64,000 nt of DNA from Cryptomeria japonica (Eukaryota > Streptophyta > Pinopsida > Cupressales > Cupressaceae), in contig NC_081408.1 in assembly GCF_030272615.1 (NCBI RefSeq), forward strand, positions 765,700,330 through 765,764,329, in the 5' to 3' direction. The first letter of the stretch is position 1. The number at the start of each line of letters is the position of its first letter. A program made the translations under genes and the position numbers. Positions 11,786 through 22,439 of this stretch are shown here, piece after piece. The notes below the pieces were generated by a model. The model was not told where the DNA came from. It saw nothing but the letters and a program-made list of their open reading frames with translations, and ran no database searches.

Positions 11786-12513
11786 CAATTTCTAGGGGCC
11801 ATGAGGCCCATAGAATCTGAACACCATCTAAACTTCTCTATGCTCACAACCTTAGGTAAATAATCTGTAACATTCATCAAATTTTCTATTTTAACCAACT
11901 TCATCCTGCCATCTTCAACCATATCTCTCACAAAATGATACTGAACATCAATGTGCTTGGTTCGGGCATGAAATGTCGGGTTCTTAGCTAGGTAGACCGC
12001 ACTCTAACTATCCCAATAAATTGTCACGACTCCTTGTTTTAATCCAATGTCTAAACATAGTCTCTTAAGACAAATGGCTTCTTTACAAGCATGAGTAGCT
12101 GCCATATACTCTGCTTCAGTAGTGGACAAAGCAACCACAACTTGTTGCTTACTCATCCAGCTAATTGCACCACCAAATAAAGTAAACACATAAGCACTGA
12201 TGGATCTTCTGCTATCAATATCACCTACCTAGTCTAAATCCACATAACCATGAATATCATGGGAAATCACATCTCTAACTAAATTACCATGATAAAACAA
12301 AGAATACTCTAAGGTACCCTTCAAATATCTGAAGACTCTTTTGACTACATCCCAATGAACTCTACCAAGATTAGACATATATCTGAACATAAATCCCTCT
12401 GCTTGGGCAATGTCTGTTTTGATATAGACCATAGCATGCATCAAACTTCCAACTGCACTTTGGTAAGGCACTATGCAACAGTTAATTTTGTTCCAACTGT
12501 AAAAGGAACACAC
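11786..12513 (-). pseudogene. Copia RNase H, end of pol
   Basis: The frame gives YQSAVGSLMHAMVYIKTDIAQA, HWDVVKRVFRYLKGTLEYSL, then [24 protein letters not shown] (canonical [19 protein letters not shown]), KEAICLKRL and the terminal HARTKHIDVQYHFVRD. E in TEAEY is a catalytic position. Stops at about 12226 and 12004 probably replace W (TGG) and Q (CAG). The coding region ends with TGA at 11786-11788, 57 bp from the LTR. Confidence 0.9.
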
Positions 12514-12665
12514 AATGGTCTACAATCCTGCATGTTGAACCTCTATAACACCGAATTCACATACTTACTTTGGCCTAGCCATATCTTTTTGTTCAATCCT
12601 GCATGTTGAACCTCTATAACACCGAATTCACATACTTACACCAAATTCACATACTTACACCAAAT
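12514..12665. repeat. Local duplication inside copia pol
   Basis: A block containing CTGCATGTTGAACCTC and ACCGAATTCACATACTTAC appears twice about 75 bp apart (near 12525 and 12597), followed by two more short copies of AAATTCACATACTTAC. It sits between the reverse-transcriptase and RNase H parts, so it is a post-insertion expansion that breaks pol. Confidence 0.75.
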
Positions 12666-13346
12666 TCACATACTTACTCTAATTTCCATCCCAAGAATGT
12701 GTTTTGCTGCACCAAGATCTTTCATTTCAAATTTAACAGTGAGCTGAGACTTTGGTTCTGAAATCATACCTTTCTTTTTACCAATGAATAACATATCATC
12801 AACATACAATGCAATGTATAGGAAATTATCACCATCAGATTTATAATAAACACACCGATCTAATTTAGAACGCTCAAATCCCAAACTCAACACATATGTA
12901 TCAAATTTCTAGTACCACATCCTAGGACTCTGTTTGAGGCCATACAACGATTTCTTTAATTTACAAACCAAATTACGTTTACCTTTCAACACATAATGCT
13001 CTGGCTGTGTCATATAAATATCCTCCTCCAAATCACCATGAAGGAAAGCAATTTTCACATACATTTGCTCAACCTCTAAATCATAAGTAGCAACAATAGA
13101 AAGCAAAAATCTAATGGATGTCATTTTGGCATCAGGGGAAAATATCTCATCATAATCAACACCCTCAACCTAAGAGTATCCTTTTGCACCCAACCTTGCT
13201 TTATACTTAGCAATGCTTCCATCTGAACCAATCTTTTTCTTGAACACCCATTTTCAACCAACAAGATTCCATCCTTCAGGCAATGGTACAAGATCCCATG
13301 TATCATTCTTTTTTAAAGCTGCCATTTCTTCTTCCATAGCAATCTT
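12666..13346 (-). pseudogene. Copia reverse transcriptase
   Basis: Blocks in order: a decayed KWVFKKKIGSDGSIAKYKAR, IRFLLSIVATYDLEVEQMYV, KIAFLHGDLEEDIYMTQPE, LKKSLYGLKQSPRMWY, then the catalytic box LYVDDMLFIG (YVDD near 12795-12806) and EMKDLGAAKHILGMEI. Canonical copia has DVKTAFLHGDL; here KIAFLHGDL keeps the pattern. Stops at about 12906 (MWY-stop-KF, expected Q) and in YS-stop-VEGVD (expected Q) disrupt it. Confidence 0.92.
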
Positions 13347-14500
13347 CTAGGATTCTGCATTATTCATACCTAATGCCTCTTCTACAGATTTTGGTTCATC
13401 CACATTAGTATTCAAAGAAAAAATACATCTCCAATCATCAGGTGAATACCTTTTAGGTGGCTGTCTATGTCTTGTAGACCTTCGAACAAGCTTAGTTGGA
13501 GGTTCTTCCTCCTCTTCTAAAGATTCAGAGCTAGACGAGCTCTCCTCAACTCCTTGCCTATCTAGGGGTCTCGATTCAACTCTTTTAGGTATAGAAGGGA
13601 ATTGAATCAAATCTTCCTTTTTAGTTTGTTCTAGCTACAATGTAACAAAAGGAGACTTAATTTCTTTAAAAATAACACTTCTACTATGAATTACCTTTTT
13701 TGCAATAGGGTACCAAAGCTTGTATCCTTTAACATCATAACTGCAACCGATGAAGATACATTTCACAACCTTGTTCTCCAATTTTATCTGGTTCTCCTTT
13801 GGCACATGTGCATATCCCTCACAACCAAAAAGTCTACGATGTCTCAATGAAGGCTTGTGACTCGACCATGCTTCCATAGGAATTTTATCAACAAGAGTTG
13901 ATGTAGGAGACCTGTTAATCAGGTAGCAAGCATTGACAACAACTTCAGCCCAAAACTTTTGTTCTAGACCAACACCACTCAACATACTCATAGCCTTCTC
14001 CATCAGTTTCCTGTTCATCCAATCTGCAAATCCATTATGCTATGGAGAATATAGATTTGTCTTCTGTTTGTTAATGCCACACCTTTACACAATCTATCAA
14101 AATCATTAGAGAAAAATTCGCCACCATTATCAGTCCTCAAACTTTTAATTTTCTTTCCACTCTGCAACTCACCCATTGTTTTAAATTCTTTAAATCGATT
14201 GAAAACTTCAGATTTACTCTTTAGAAAATATACCCATGTCCTACTAAAATCATCAATAAAAGAAACATAATATGTGGATTTTTCAATCGAAGGAACATCT
14301 ACAAGACCAAACACATCAGGATGAATAAGATCCAAAACACCACAAATTTTATGAGAACTTGAGTAAAACTGAACGCGGTTTTATTTTCCATAAATGCAAT
14401 GCTCACAAAAATCAAATTCAAGATTACAATCATTCAAACCTTCAACAAGGTTTTCATTGTTCAAGGTCCTTAGACCCTTTTCTCCAATGTGGCCAAGTCT
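13347..14500 (-). pseudogene. Copia integrase
   Basis: Order on the minus strand: RLGHIGEKGL and CEHCIYGK (zinc finger), LDLIHPDVFGLVDVPS, YYVSFIDDFSRTWVYFLKSK, KSLRTDNGGEFFSNDF, WMNRKLMEKAMSML, then YLINRSPTSTL, RRLFGCEGYAHVPK and CIFIGCSYDVKGYKLW. The first two catalytic aspartates (HPDVFG, RTDNGG) are present. The catalytic glutamate that normally precedes the arginine in ERMNR is replaced (reading ADWMNR). The acidic linker ESSSSSESLEEEEEP joins it to reverse transcriptase. At least one frameshift lies near 14040-14060. Confidence 0.9.
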
Positions 14501-15076
14501 CTAGTGCCATGACATAGTCTTCTCTGCAGGTAACTTTGCTTCAGAAGAAAGAGCACTCTTAGGTACCCAAAATCCATTTCCATCTGCTAAAGGTGAAACC
14601 CTCAATTCTTCTAAGGATTTACTTTTTATAAAAGTGCTATTACACTCAATAGTGTATGCGTCTAGCTTATACAAAGTGTTGAACCTGACACCTCTAGAAA
14701 TTACCATAGCACCCTTAATCATCTTACATCCTGCTTTAGAAAAGACTACCTATGTACCCACATCTATCAGTTTGATCACAGATAAAATATTTTATTTTAA
14801 ACCAAGGATATGCAACACACCATTAATCCTTTTTATTCTACCATCAGAAAACCTTATTCTAACTTTACCTCGACCAACAATGTCTAAATGTGAATCATCA
14901 CCCAAATACACCTTACCTCCATTAAATTCTTCATATTCAGAAAGCCAATCTCTATTGGCAGTCATATGAAAAGATGCACCCGAGCCAATTAACCGGACAT
15001 CATTACCTGCATGTGTTGCCAAAGCCGCAATGAATGTATCACCATCTTCCTTCTCGGACTCAGAATCTGAATCCAC
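14501..15076 (-). pseudogene. Copia protease and GAG-pre-integrase region
   Basis: The protease block reads RLIGSGASFHMT where copia normally has LDSGASxHM. The catalytic aspartate is therefore glycine, and the enzyme would be dead. It is followed by GKVYLGDDSHLDIVGRGKV and GVLHILGLK, both typical. Stops occur at about 14789 and 14750. The downstream KMIKGAMVISRGVRFNTLYKL segment leads into the integrase. Confidence 0.88.
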
Positions 15077-15079
15077 CTT

Positions 15080-15844
15080 TTTCTTTTTCTTCTTCTTTTC
15101 TTCTTTGTAGTCCTTATGGATGTGACTTGGTTTACCACAATTCCAGCAAATGACTTTGGACTTTCCAGGAGATTTTGATCTCCCTCTTGATTTGGACTTA
15201 TCACGCTTTTCATTCTTCTTGCCTTTCTCCTTAGGTCTTCCACGAATAGTTAGGGCTTCCTTTGAACTATTGGATACCTTCCTTCACATCTCTTCACCAA
15301 GTAGGGCACCCACCACATCTTTAGACTTCAAAACAATAGAACTACTACCAATAGACATAACAAGAGAATCCCGTGAATTGGGCAAAGAACAAAGCAAGAT
15401 CTGGCATTTCTCCCCTTCATTCATCTTAACACCAACATATACTAATTGAGACACCAACATATTGAATGCTTCCAGGTGGTCTACAACTCATCCACCCTCT
15501 TCCATCTTTAAGGAATACAATTTCTTTCTCAAGAAAATATGATTTAATAAAGATTTTGCTTTATACATTTCACCAAGCTTAGTCCATAGTTTCTTTGTAG
15601 TGTTTTCTTCATGGACATTGATCAGAATAGAGCCTTCCAGGCACAGTTTGATTAGACCCTTGGCTTTTCGGTCTATAACATCATACTGAGCTATCATAGT
15701 AGGATCTAAGGGCCTTTGGACATTCACATCAACAACATCCCATAGATATTGATCTATTAGCAGATCTTCCATCTTCAACTTCTACATCTCAAAGTTTGTT
15801 CCATTAAATTTATCCACCTCTATTTTCCCTGACGAACTTGCCAT
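15080..15844 (-). pseudogene. Copia gag
   Basis: The start is placed at the ATG at 15844, giving MASSSGKIEVDKFNGTNFEM, the usual copia gag opening. KLMEDLL-like and YDVIDRKAKGLIKLCL helices, KKLWTKLGEMY and LRKKLYSLKM follow. The zinc knuckle CWNCGKPSHIHKDY (about 15105-15145) has the final cysteine changed to tyrosine. A stop after NFEM sits where tryptophan is expected (TGG to TAG). Confidence 0.88.
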
Positions 15845-15954
15845 CTGAAAATTCCTGCAACAAGATCAAAAAGTGTCTTCTGCACAAGCTCCCACTCAAA
15901 TCTATATTAGTTTAAAAAACCGAACAACCCACAACTGAAACCGAAGGTGATCAA

Positions 15955-15966
15955 GCTTTGATACCA
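15955..15966 (-). other. Copia primer-binding site, initiator tRNA-Met
   Basis: The minus strand reads TGGTATCAAAGC, two bases inside the LTR end. It differs by one base from the canonical TGGTATCAGAGC. Confidence 0.88.
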
Positions 15967-15968
15967 CT

Positions 15969-16861
15969 TGTAAGGAAGTTAAGTAGTCAAACAACTTCCT
16001 ACACTAACCTTGAGAGGAGGGTAATGCAATTTTTTTTACAGATCTTTACAACAGTTACAAAAAACAAAAATAGATATAATAACATTCAAACCATAACATA
16101 GTGATTTACGTGGGGAAAACCCTTTCGGGAGAAAAACCCCACACTCCAAAAGCCGCCCAATATATTATTCAACAATCAAAACAGATTAGAATATACTTGC
16201 AGAGAAAGCTATTCACAGGAGTACCACTAATTAGAGATTCAGAGGTAACTCAATAGCCATAAGAATTTTACACACAACCTCTATCTCACACACCTCATAT
16301 ATAGGAGATACAATACAAGAAACCGTCAAACGATATTGCAAAACTATGGGCTAAACCACCCAATAAGGTGTAGCCAACCTTATCTCCCTTCTAGATGCCC
16401 TATGACATGTCCCTCCCTTTTTACAACTCATTTATGTGTTTGATGTATTTTATATTTCCTATTTCAGGAGTACAAACTTCTAGAGGCCATAACTTGAGAA
16501 CCGTGTGCTTGATTGACGAACTGTGTGCCTGATTGACGAACCATTTGAAGCGTCAAAAAGCTCACAAAGTGATTTATTGCCTCGTAAACCGCTATGCCAT
16601 TTACGACCACTTTTTAAGATGTTTAAAGGCCTCTATAGTCCTCATAATCAAATTGAAACCTTTCATTAGACCTCTCCAAAACGAAATTTTTTTAATATCT
16701 TCAAAACTAGTTGCGATCTCATGACATAACTTTACCAGACTACTCATCTAGCCAACCAAAAGCTTAGGGGAGAATTTCGCACCATTTTGTGCTCAAATAA
16801 AAAATTACTATAAATAGTAACCTCATGTAAATGCAAGGTTGAGACACCATTTTCCCAATAG
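15969..16861 (-). repeat. 5' LTR of the copia element
   Basis: 893 bp, matching 10871-11729 throughout, with a local duplication of a GATTGACGAAC segment near 16510-16545 that explains much of the length difference. The outer end reads CCCAATA where the other copy has CCCAACA, a point change of the terminal CA. Confidence 0.92.
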
Positions 16862-17200
16862 GCCGCATGCCAAGGAACATCAGAATCAATGCTCAGGGCT
16901 CCGTAAGCTACAAAAGGGATCTGGTAGATCACCAATGCAAATAGCTCCAAGCAACTGGTAACAAAAAACTGTCATGGAAACCGATAGTGATAACTTGCCA
17001 GAAAATGATCCAAATGCTCCACGGTTTGGGAATAAGGAAGATGATCAAGTCTTGAAGCAAAATCGAACTCCACAGGTTCCGGTAAGCCAAGTACGAGAAG
17101 CACGGAAATAAATGTTGAAACTGCAAAACAAAAAAGAAAACAAAAAGAAATATTTTTGGTTGATGCAAGATTTCCAAGAACCGGGGATGCTCTCGCATCA
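16862..17200 (-). repeat. 5' LTR of the chromovirus, outer part
   Basis: This 339-bp remainder matches about 5395-5743, ending GCATCA. It reunites the LTR split by the copia insertion. Confidence 0.92.
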
Positions 17201-17205
17201 GTATA

Positions 17206-17848
17206 TAGGGTAATTATAGCTCAATAAGTCATTTGTACTTTGTTCAAAAGGTCAAAAATAAATCATGTTTATTAAAAACTATACATCAAGAAAGCTTACG
17301 ATAGGGTCAACTGGAAGATTCTCTCAAGGTTATCCTTTGGTTTCAACAAGAAGTGGCTAAATTATATTTTTAACTATATTGTGAGGCCTATATTCTCAGT
17401 TATTATCAATGGTTTTTATAAGTGCTTCATCAAAGCCTTACGAGGATTGAGGTAGAGCTATTTTATCTCCCCATTCATATTCATTATAATGGCAAAGGTT
17501 TCGGGGTGGTTGATTTTTTTTGTTACTTCCCAAGGATGGATTGAGGGGATTCAAGTCAATACCAATGTTCAATCAATTTCACACTAGCAATTTAGCAGGA
17601 CACCATGTTATTTGGGGCTATAAAAAAGGCAAGAGGTGATGTTTTTCAAAGAGATGAATAGGATCTTTATTCAAATGCTTTTGGGAAAGGGGTGAGTAAA
17701 AATAAATCAAAATTATTATTTTTTACTCTAACTAAGAAAAAACATTTTTGTTTAAGAATAATGTATTGTAAGAAGGGTGCACTCCCATGTACACATTTGG
17801 GTTTTCCCTCAGCCAAAGGGCTAAGATCCAATAAACTATGTGATAAGG
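17206..17848 (+). pseudogene. LINE ORF2 reverse transcriptase, 3' part
   Basis: The protein cut at 4975 continues: RVIIAQ, IKKAYDRVNWKILSRLSFGF (LINE palm block; canonical IKKAYDRVNW), FSVIINGF, then KALRGLR-stop-SYFISPFIFIIMAK for the canonical RGLRQGDPLSPFLFIIxAE. After a decayed stretch, GALPCTHLGFPSAKG corresponds to LPFTYLGIPLG past the thumb. The catalytic YADD box is not recognisable. Reading ends at the copia LTR at 17849, and I did not find the rest of ORF2 to the right. Confidence 0.85.
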
Positions 17849-18293
17849 TGTTGGTGTGTTTAAGTGTCGTACCTAGTAAGTTCTTCTCCTAGGTCCTAAA
17901 CACACATGTTACTTAAGTTTACTCAGGGACCACATAGGGACATTCTCACCTTTAGTGGACTTATAACATTATCACTTTTCCACTTTAAGTGAAACTTGTA
18001 TCTTTAGCGGTCATATCACATTATCACTTTTCTACCTTACGTGGATGATAAGTTATCACTTTATGTATCATGTCATAAGATTAAGATACTTGTCATAATC
18101 TTATGCCTTCTTATGTCTCACCTTGGACTACTTAACCAAGGGGTTTCCTATGTACTATAATTCAATTCAATTTATTCTATTCTATTCTTGATAGGAAAAC
18201 ACTTTATTCTTATCATATTGATATTATCATGTTCTTGTGCTTTCTATTAGGCATATAGATCTTGGGTGGATATCTCCATAGCCAAATCCTACA
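17849..18293 (+). repeat. 5' LTR of the small copia element
   Basis: 445 bp, TGTTGGTGTG...CCTACA. The first 325 bp match 42599-42922. It contains repeated CCACCTTTAGTGG/ATATCACATTATCAC blocks. Confidence 0.88.
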
Positions 18294-18305
18294 TGGTATG
18301 AGAGC
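18294..18305 (+). other. Primer-binding site, initiator tRNA-Met (one mismatch)
   Basis: TGGTATGAGAGC directly follows the LTR; canonical is TGGTATCAGAGC. Confidence 0.88.
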
Positions 18306-19753
18306 TTGTTAAGGGCCTTTGGTTAGTCTTTTTAAGAGATTTTGAGTGTAATTTTTGGTGAATTTTAGGGATTTTATTTTCATGGATTTATATTTTAGGC
18401 CAAAATCAAATCTTGCTGGGTCAAATTTGAGGTCACCAATTGGATTCAGAAAAGGTTTGATAAAGTTAGATTTGCCTTTTTTTGTTGTCCAAATTGGACA
18501 GTGGAGCCCAAATCTATAAGGGTTTGATGGTGGAAGGTGGTTACTAGATTTGGGAGGTACCTACTACTTTTTAGCATTTTGGGCCAAAATCGACCCTTCC
18601 ATTGTACTCACGAGGCCCAAAAACCCCAAGATTGACTATCAAATCGTCGAAATTGGAGCACCTCACCCGAGGGCATCAGAAAAAAATCTCCTCCATGGTG
18701 GTACAAACACAATTATGACAGGTGGTACAATTTTTTAATATGGAAAATAAATTATTTACATTTTTCTATTTTAAAAAAATATATCAAATTTTCACACAAT
18801 TTTTTTTATTGAAATTGTAAAGTTTTTTTTTTTATTAAAAAAAATCCTACTTGTGTATGTACTGCAAATGCAATATTTGCTTAATAGGTTCACCTACAGT
18901 AGCGACACATGGCATCCCCTTAGAGGTTTCCACAAACCTTGCATTAACCAGGCTGAGGTCTAGAATATTTTGGTTGGATTTTACTAATTACTAAAGCATA
19001 TTTCATCAACATTTTCAAGGTTTCAGTGAATAGTTGTTGACAAGAAATATTCTATTTGGAGGGAATATTCTACCTAGGCTCAAATCATCAAATTTAAGCT
19101 ATCAAAGTGATGAAAACATCAATACATCATGTTGACATCAACATTTTCTTTCCAAATCTCCCCCCTCTCATTAAGATTTTCAAAATTGGAAGCGATTTTC
19201 AAATGCTCATAACTTGGTCATTTTGACTCCTTTTTTCAACCAATTTTTTTATTTGGGCTATAATTATGTTCTCTTCATAGTGGTGTAGTTAGTTTCTATT
19301 TTTAGTGCCTTATTTTTTATTTTTTTTAAATTATGGTTTTCACAAGAGTTGTTGAGTAATCCCCTTTTATACAACTTCAAGGGCTTCGTTTGTGCTCAAT
19401 GTACTCCTTTTCAAGTGTTTTTTTTAAAGTGCATGTTTTTTTTCTGTACATAATGATGCTGTTATCAGTTTGTAGTCATTGTGATTAATTGTACTTTTAG
19501 CACATGGCCTTATTTATCTTATTTTGGCAATTGTAATGCATAGATCACATTTTGGTCTTTTTCATATTGATTTGGGTCTAATTAGCGTAATCATGACATT
19601 TGTAATCACTAAATTTGGAATTCCACTCAGCCTTTGTTTTGCAAGTGGCCATTGTAATCACACTAAGTATAAAGTGTGAAATCATTTCTTTTGGGGGGTT
19701 GTGTTATGTGATTGTGCTTTCAATTATCACTTGTGCTCTTCAATTTTTAAGCC
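18306..19753 (+). other. Long untranslated leader of the small copia element
   Basis: About 1.45 kb without a convincing gene; AT-rich, with poly-T and poly-A runs at 18790-18845. The part at about 19300-19700 aligns with the reverse complement of about 44590-45000, which shows that the inverted remnant belongs to the same family. Confidence 0.7.
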
Positions 19754-20596
19754 ATGGGTCATCCCAGGTTTTCTCTTTTAACTACACATAACTATGCAAC
19801 ATGGAAAATAAATGCATGGAGTAAACTAATGGAAAAGGGATTAACTCACTACATTGATGGATCTATTCAAGAACCATCAGATCCTAATAAAAAGATAGAA
19901 TGGCTCATTAAAATTACTATGACTCTTGGAACCTTGAGAAAATATTTATCAATTGATCTTATCTTTCATATAGATAAGTGACAAAATAATTAAGGATGCT
20001 TGAGATAAACTTGCTAAATTGGATGGAGAAGTTGATGAGATTAGGGGATATAAACTTTATAATTATCTCACCAATTTAGATCCTAAGAATTTTGATATAA
20101 TCCAAGACTATGTAACTAAGGCAATTGAACTAAGAGCACAACTCGAAAAGATTGTGGCTATTATAAGAAGGATGCACAATTGGTCTACAATTTGTTGGAC
20201 AAGTTTCCTTTAAAGTATGCAAATTTTGTTTCTAGTTTCCAAACTCATTGGTTGACTATGTGGAGTTACTATACTACACCATAATTTAATTCATTCATGA
20301 AGATGTTGATTCTTAAACAAGAAAAGTTGATCACAATGGGTATTATCAAGTCACCCAAGTCACATGCTTTGATGACTAGTCATGAGATAAGATCCAACAA
20401 GAAATAGAAGCAATCTAAGAACACACAATCTACAACTAATTCCATTGAAGAATCTAAAATTTTATCTCCTAATAGGGAATTGTCTAAGAAGGAGAAGTCT
20501 ACTTGTGCATATTGCAAGAAGATAGGACATGAAGAACACTATTGTTATATGAAGGATGTTGATGAATTGAAGCGTCTTCTGGAGAATAATAGAATC
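19754..20596 (+). pseudogene. Gag of the small copia element
   Basis: The start MGHPRFSLLTTHNYATWKINA is a copia gag opening (YATWK). GTLRKYLSIDLIFHI, LDPKNFDIIQDYVTKAIELRAQL and an intact zinc knuckle CAYCKKIGHEEHYC (20505-20546, C-x2-C-x4-H-x4-C) follow. It has stops and a frameshift (after HIDK and near 20210). The inverted copy has matching blocks (LDPKYFDTIQGYVTIENELI, CAYCNKLGHDEHHC). The sequence breaks at 20596, shortly after the knuckle. Confidence 0.87.
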
Positions 20597-20620
20597 TGTT
20601 GATGAATTGAAGCGTCTTCT
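20557..20620. repeat. 24-bp direct repeat at the Tat insertion junction
   Basis: A 24-bp segment starting TGTTGATGAATTGAAG occurs at 20557-20580 as part of gag, and again at 20597-20620 immediately before the truncated Tat LTR. The second copy is out of place in gag and abuts the junction, so it looks like templated filler DNA. Confidence 0.85.
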
Positions 20621-22209
20621 TGCTAGGGTGGTACAATTCCACGCTAGGTTTAGCACCCACCTTAGTGCGTTTTGCATCTTGCATTTCTAATTCCCTTTAA
20701 GCATTTAATTAATTAATATAATTAAATCTAAATTCATATTTCATCACTTAATATATTATAAAGTTGGGCCCTTTTACTTTAAGTGTGTCCCTTTTATTTT
20801 ATTCCTCTAATAAATCATTAAATCATAAACCCTAATTATGTTTTATTTTGACCTTTAAGGATCGATTTCGCATGTCAAAACACCTCGAAATCAGCTGTAA
20901 CTTTGGGATTTGCTCTAATATAATCATATCTAACGCCCCTGAAAATTTGGTCAGACCATGTGTAAGTTATGCACAGTCGCCGACATTTTTCCTGAAATTT
21001 CAGGAGAATAATTCTATGATATTATAATGCTTAACCCCAAGAAATTGGCAGAAAATTCAAATCCTAGGTCGGCCTAAAGATGAAATTAAGATCTAGGGTT
21101 TCATACATAAGAGCTCTCTTTCTTCACTTGAAGGCCTAAGAAGGTTTTGTCTAAGAGAAGTTTTTGGAGCAATCACAAGGAGAATTCTATGTAGTGAAAG
21201 AGAAGATCTTTTGGAGTCTTCAACAACATTCAACAACATCTATCAAGCATTCATCAAGCATTCTTTCAACAATTGGGGGCTTTTGAAGATGTAGGAAAGC
21301 AATAGGAGTTCACCAACTGAAGATTGGCATATTGTTTTCATGTCTTTATATGAGCTTCATTACATCAATTTACAGATTTACATTATGCTTTAGATCACTT
21401 TTAATCTTTGATTTAGAGCATTTACTTTGTCAATTACAAGTATTTAGGGTTTATTCTTTAGGGTTACTCTAGATTGTTTGCATTCATCATTTTGGGGTCT
21501 TGCACACACACAAGATTCTTGTACACACTATTTTACTATACAAATCAACTATTTGTTGAGGTGGAAATAACCAAAACATGGGTTTGACCGAGGCAAAACC
21601 CTATAGAGCCACCCAAAACCCTATTTTCAGTTGTAGGTGCAGGTACAGGATCCGATCATCACTGCGAATTTCAGGTCCAACAAAGCACACAAACACAGTC
21701 TCGAGGGTCAGATTTGAGAAGAAACCACTAGGACAAGGGCATGGCGCCCTGGTCCTCCCAGTGTCAGGTATTTTTTGGCAAGACAACAACTTAGAATCTT
21801 CAGATCCTAGTTTGCTAGTTACAGCTTCCTGTTTGCAGAATCAGGACAGGGGCATGGCACCTTGGTCCCGAACACTTTGGCTCAGATTTTTGGTACAAGT
21901 GCAGCTCTAAATTCACTTCCTCATCTGTACTGTTCAGCTGCACATCAGTTAGTTTCATTTCTACATTTTCAGATTAGGGTTGCTTGTGTAGACTTGCATT
22001 CTAGGTTGATCATTCAAATTTGCACTTTGCATCACTTCTACTCCTGATTTACAACAAAGGAATATAAACCCTAAGAGGCAATCCTTGGCTCTCTCTTCCT
22101 CACAAGAAGTAGCCAAAGTGTGTTACCTCCCTAGGCTCTTTCGTATTCCACAATGTGTACATGAGAGTGGGATTAGGACGTGTTTGCTTAGTCTCACTTT
22201 TTCCCTACA
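20621..22209 (+). repeat. 5' LTR of the Tat element, 5' end missing
   Basis: 1589 bp. It matches 39556-41131 but lacks the first 20 or so bases seen in the other LTR (TGCAGTGTCGTAAATTG...). It ends TTCCCTACA. The next bases (TCGTGAACCTGACGTGAA) resemble the PBS of the element at 31571-39407. It contains a decayed copy of the GACCGTGCAT hairpin at 20954-20978. Confidence 0.9.
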
Positions 22210-22439
22210 CATTTCTCGTGAACCTGACGTGAATCCAATATTATTTTCATTAAATTGCATTGTTAGATCTAGATTTAACATCTTTCATTTGCTTTATAAA
22301 CATAAAATTCTAAAAAAAAAAAAAATCGAGAAAAAGAAAAAAAGATCTCCTCTATTTGTTTGCATTGTGTGTTTAAATTTCATTCAATTTCCATTTCAAA
22401 ATGTCAGTTTTTTATTTGTAAAATGTTCATACTTTTGAT

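Larger units (their letters stand above)
10871..16861 (-). mobile_element. Ty1/copia element nested in the chromovirus LTR
   Basis: LTRs at 10871-11729 and 15969-16861 flank an internal region with the copia order on the minus strand: PBS, gag, protease, integrase, reverse transcriptase, RNase H. It must be younger than the chromovirus it splits. The flanks GTCCA (10866-10870) and GGCCG (16862-16866) are not a clean target duplication. The coding region contains stops and frameshifts, so it is dead. A polypurine tract (minus strand AAGTGGGAGATT, 11730-11741) precedes the 3' LTR. Confidence 0.93.
4976..17200 (-). mobile_element. Ty3/gypsy chromovirus, split by a copia element
   Basis: LTRs lie at 4976-5743 and 10427-10870 plus 16862-17200. 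On the minus strand the order is PBS, gag, protease, reverse transcriptase, RNase H, integrase, chromodomain, LTR: a complete chromovirus. The right LTR is interrupted by the copia element at 10871-16861. The element sits inside the LINE reverse-transcriptase gene. The flanks (TATGG at 4971-4975, GTATA at 17201-17205) do not form a clean 5-bp target duplication, so one end has changed since insertion. Pol keeps one reading frame from 9176 to 5994, broken only by stops. Confidence 0.92.

Noticed and set aside
4971-17205. A 5-bp target duplication for the chromovirus
   Set aside because: TATGG and GTATA do not match. Shifting the ends by one or two bases gives only partial TAT-type matches.
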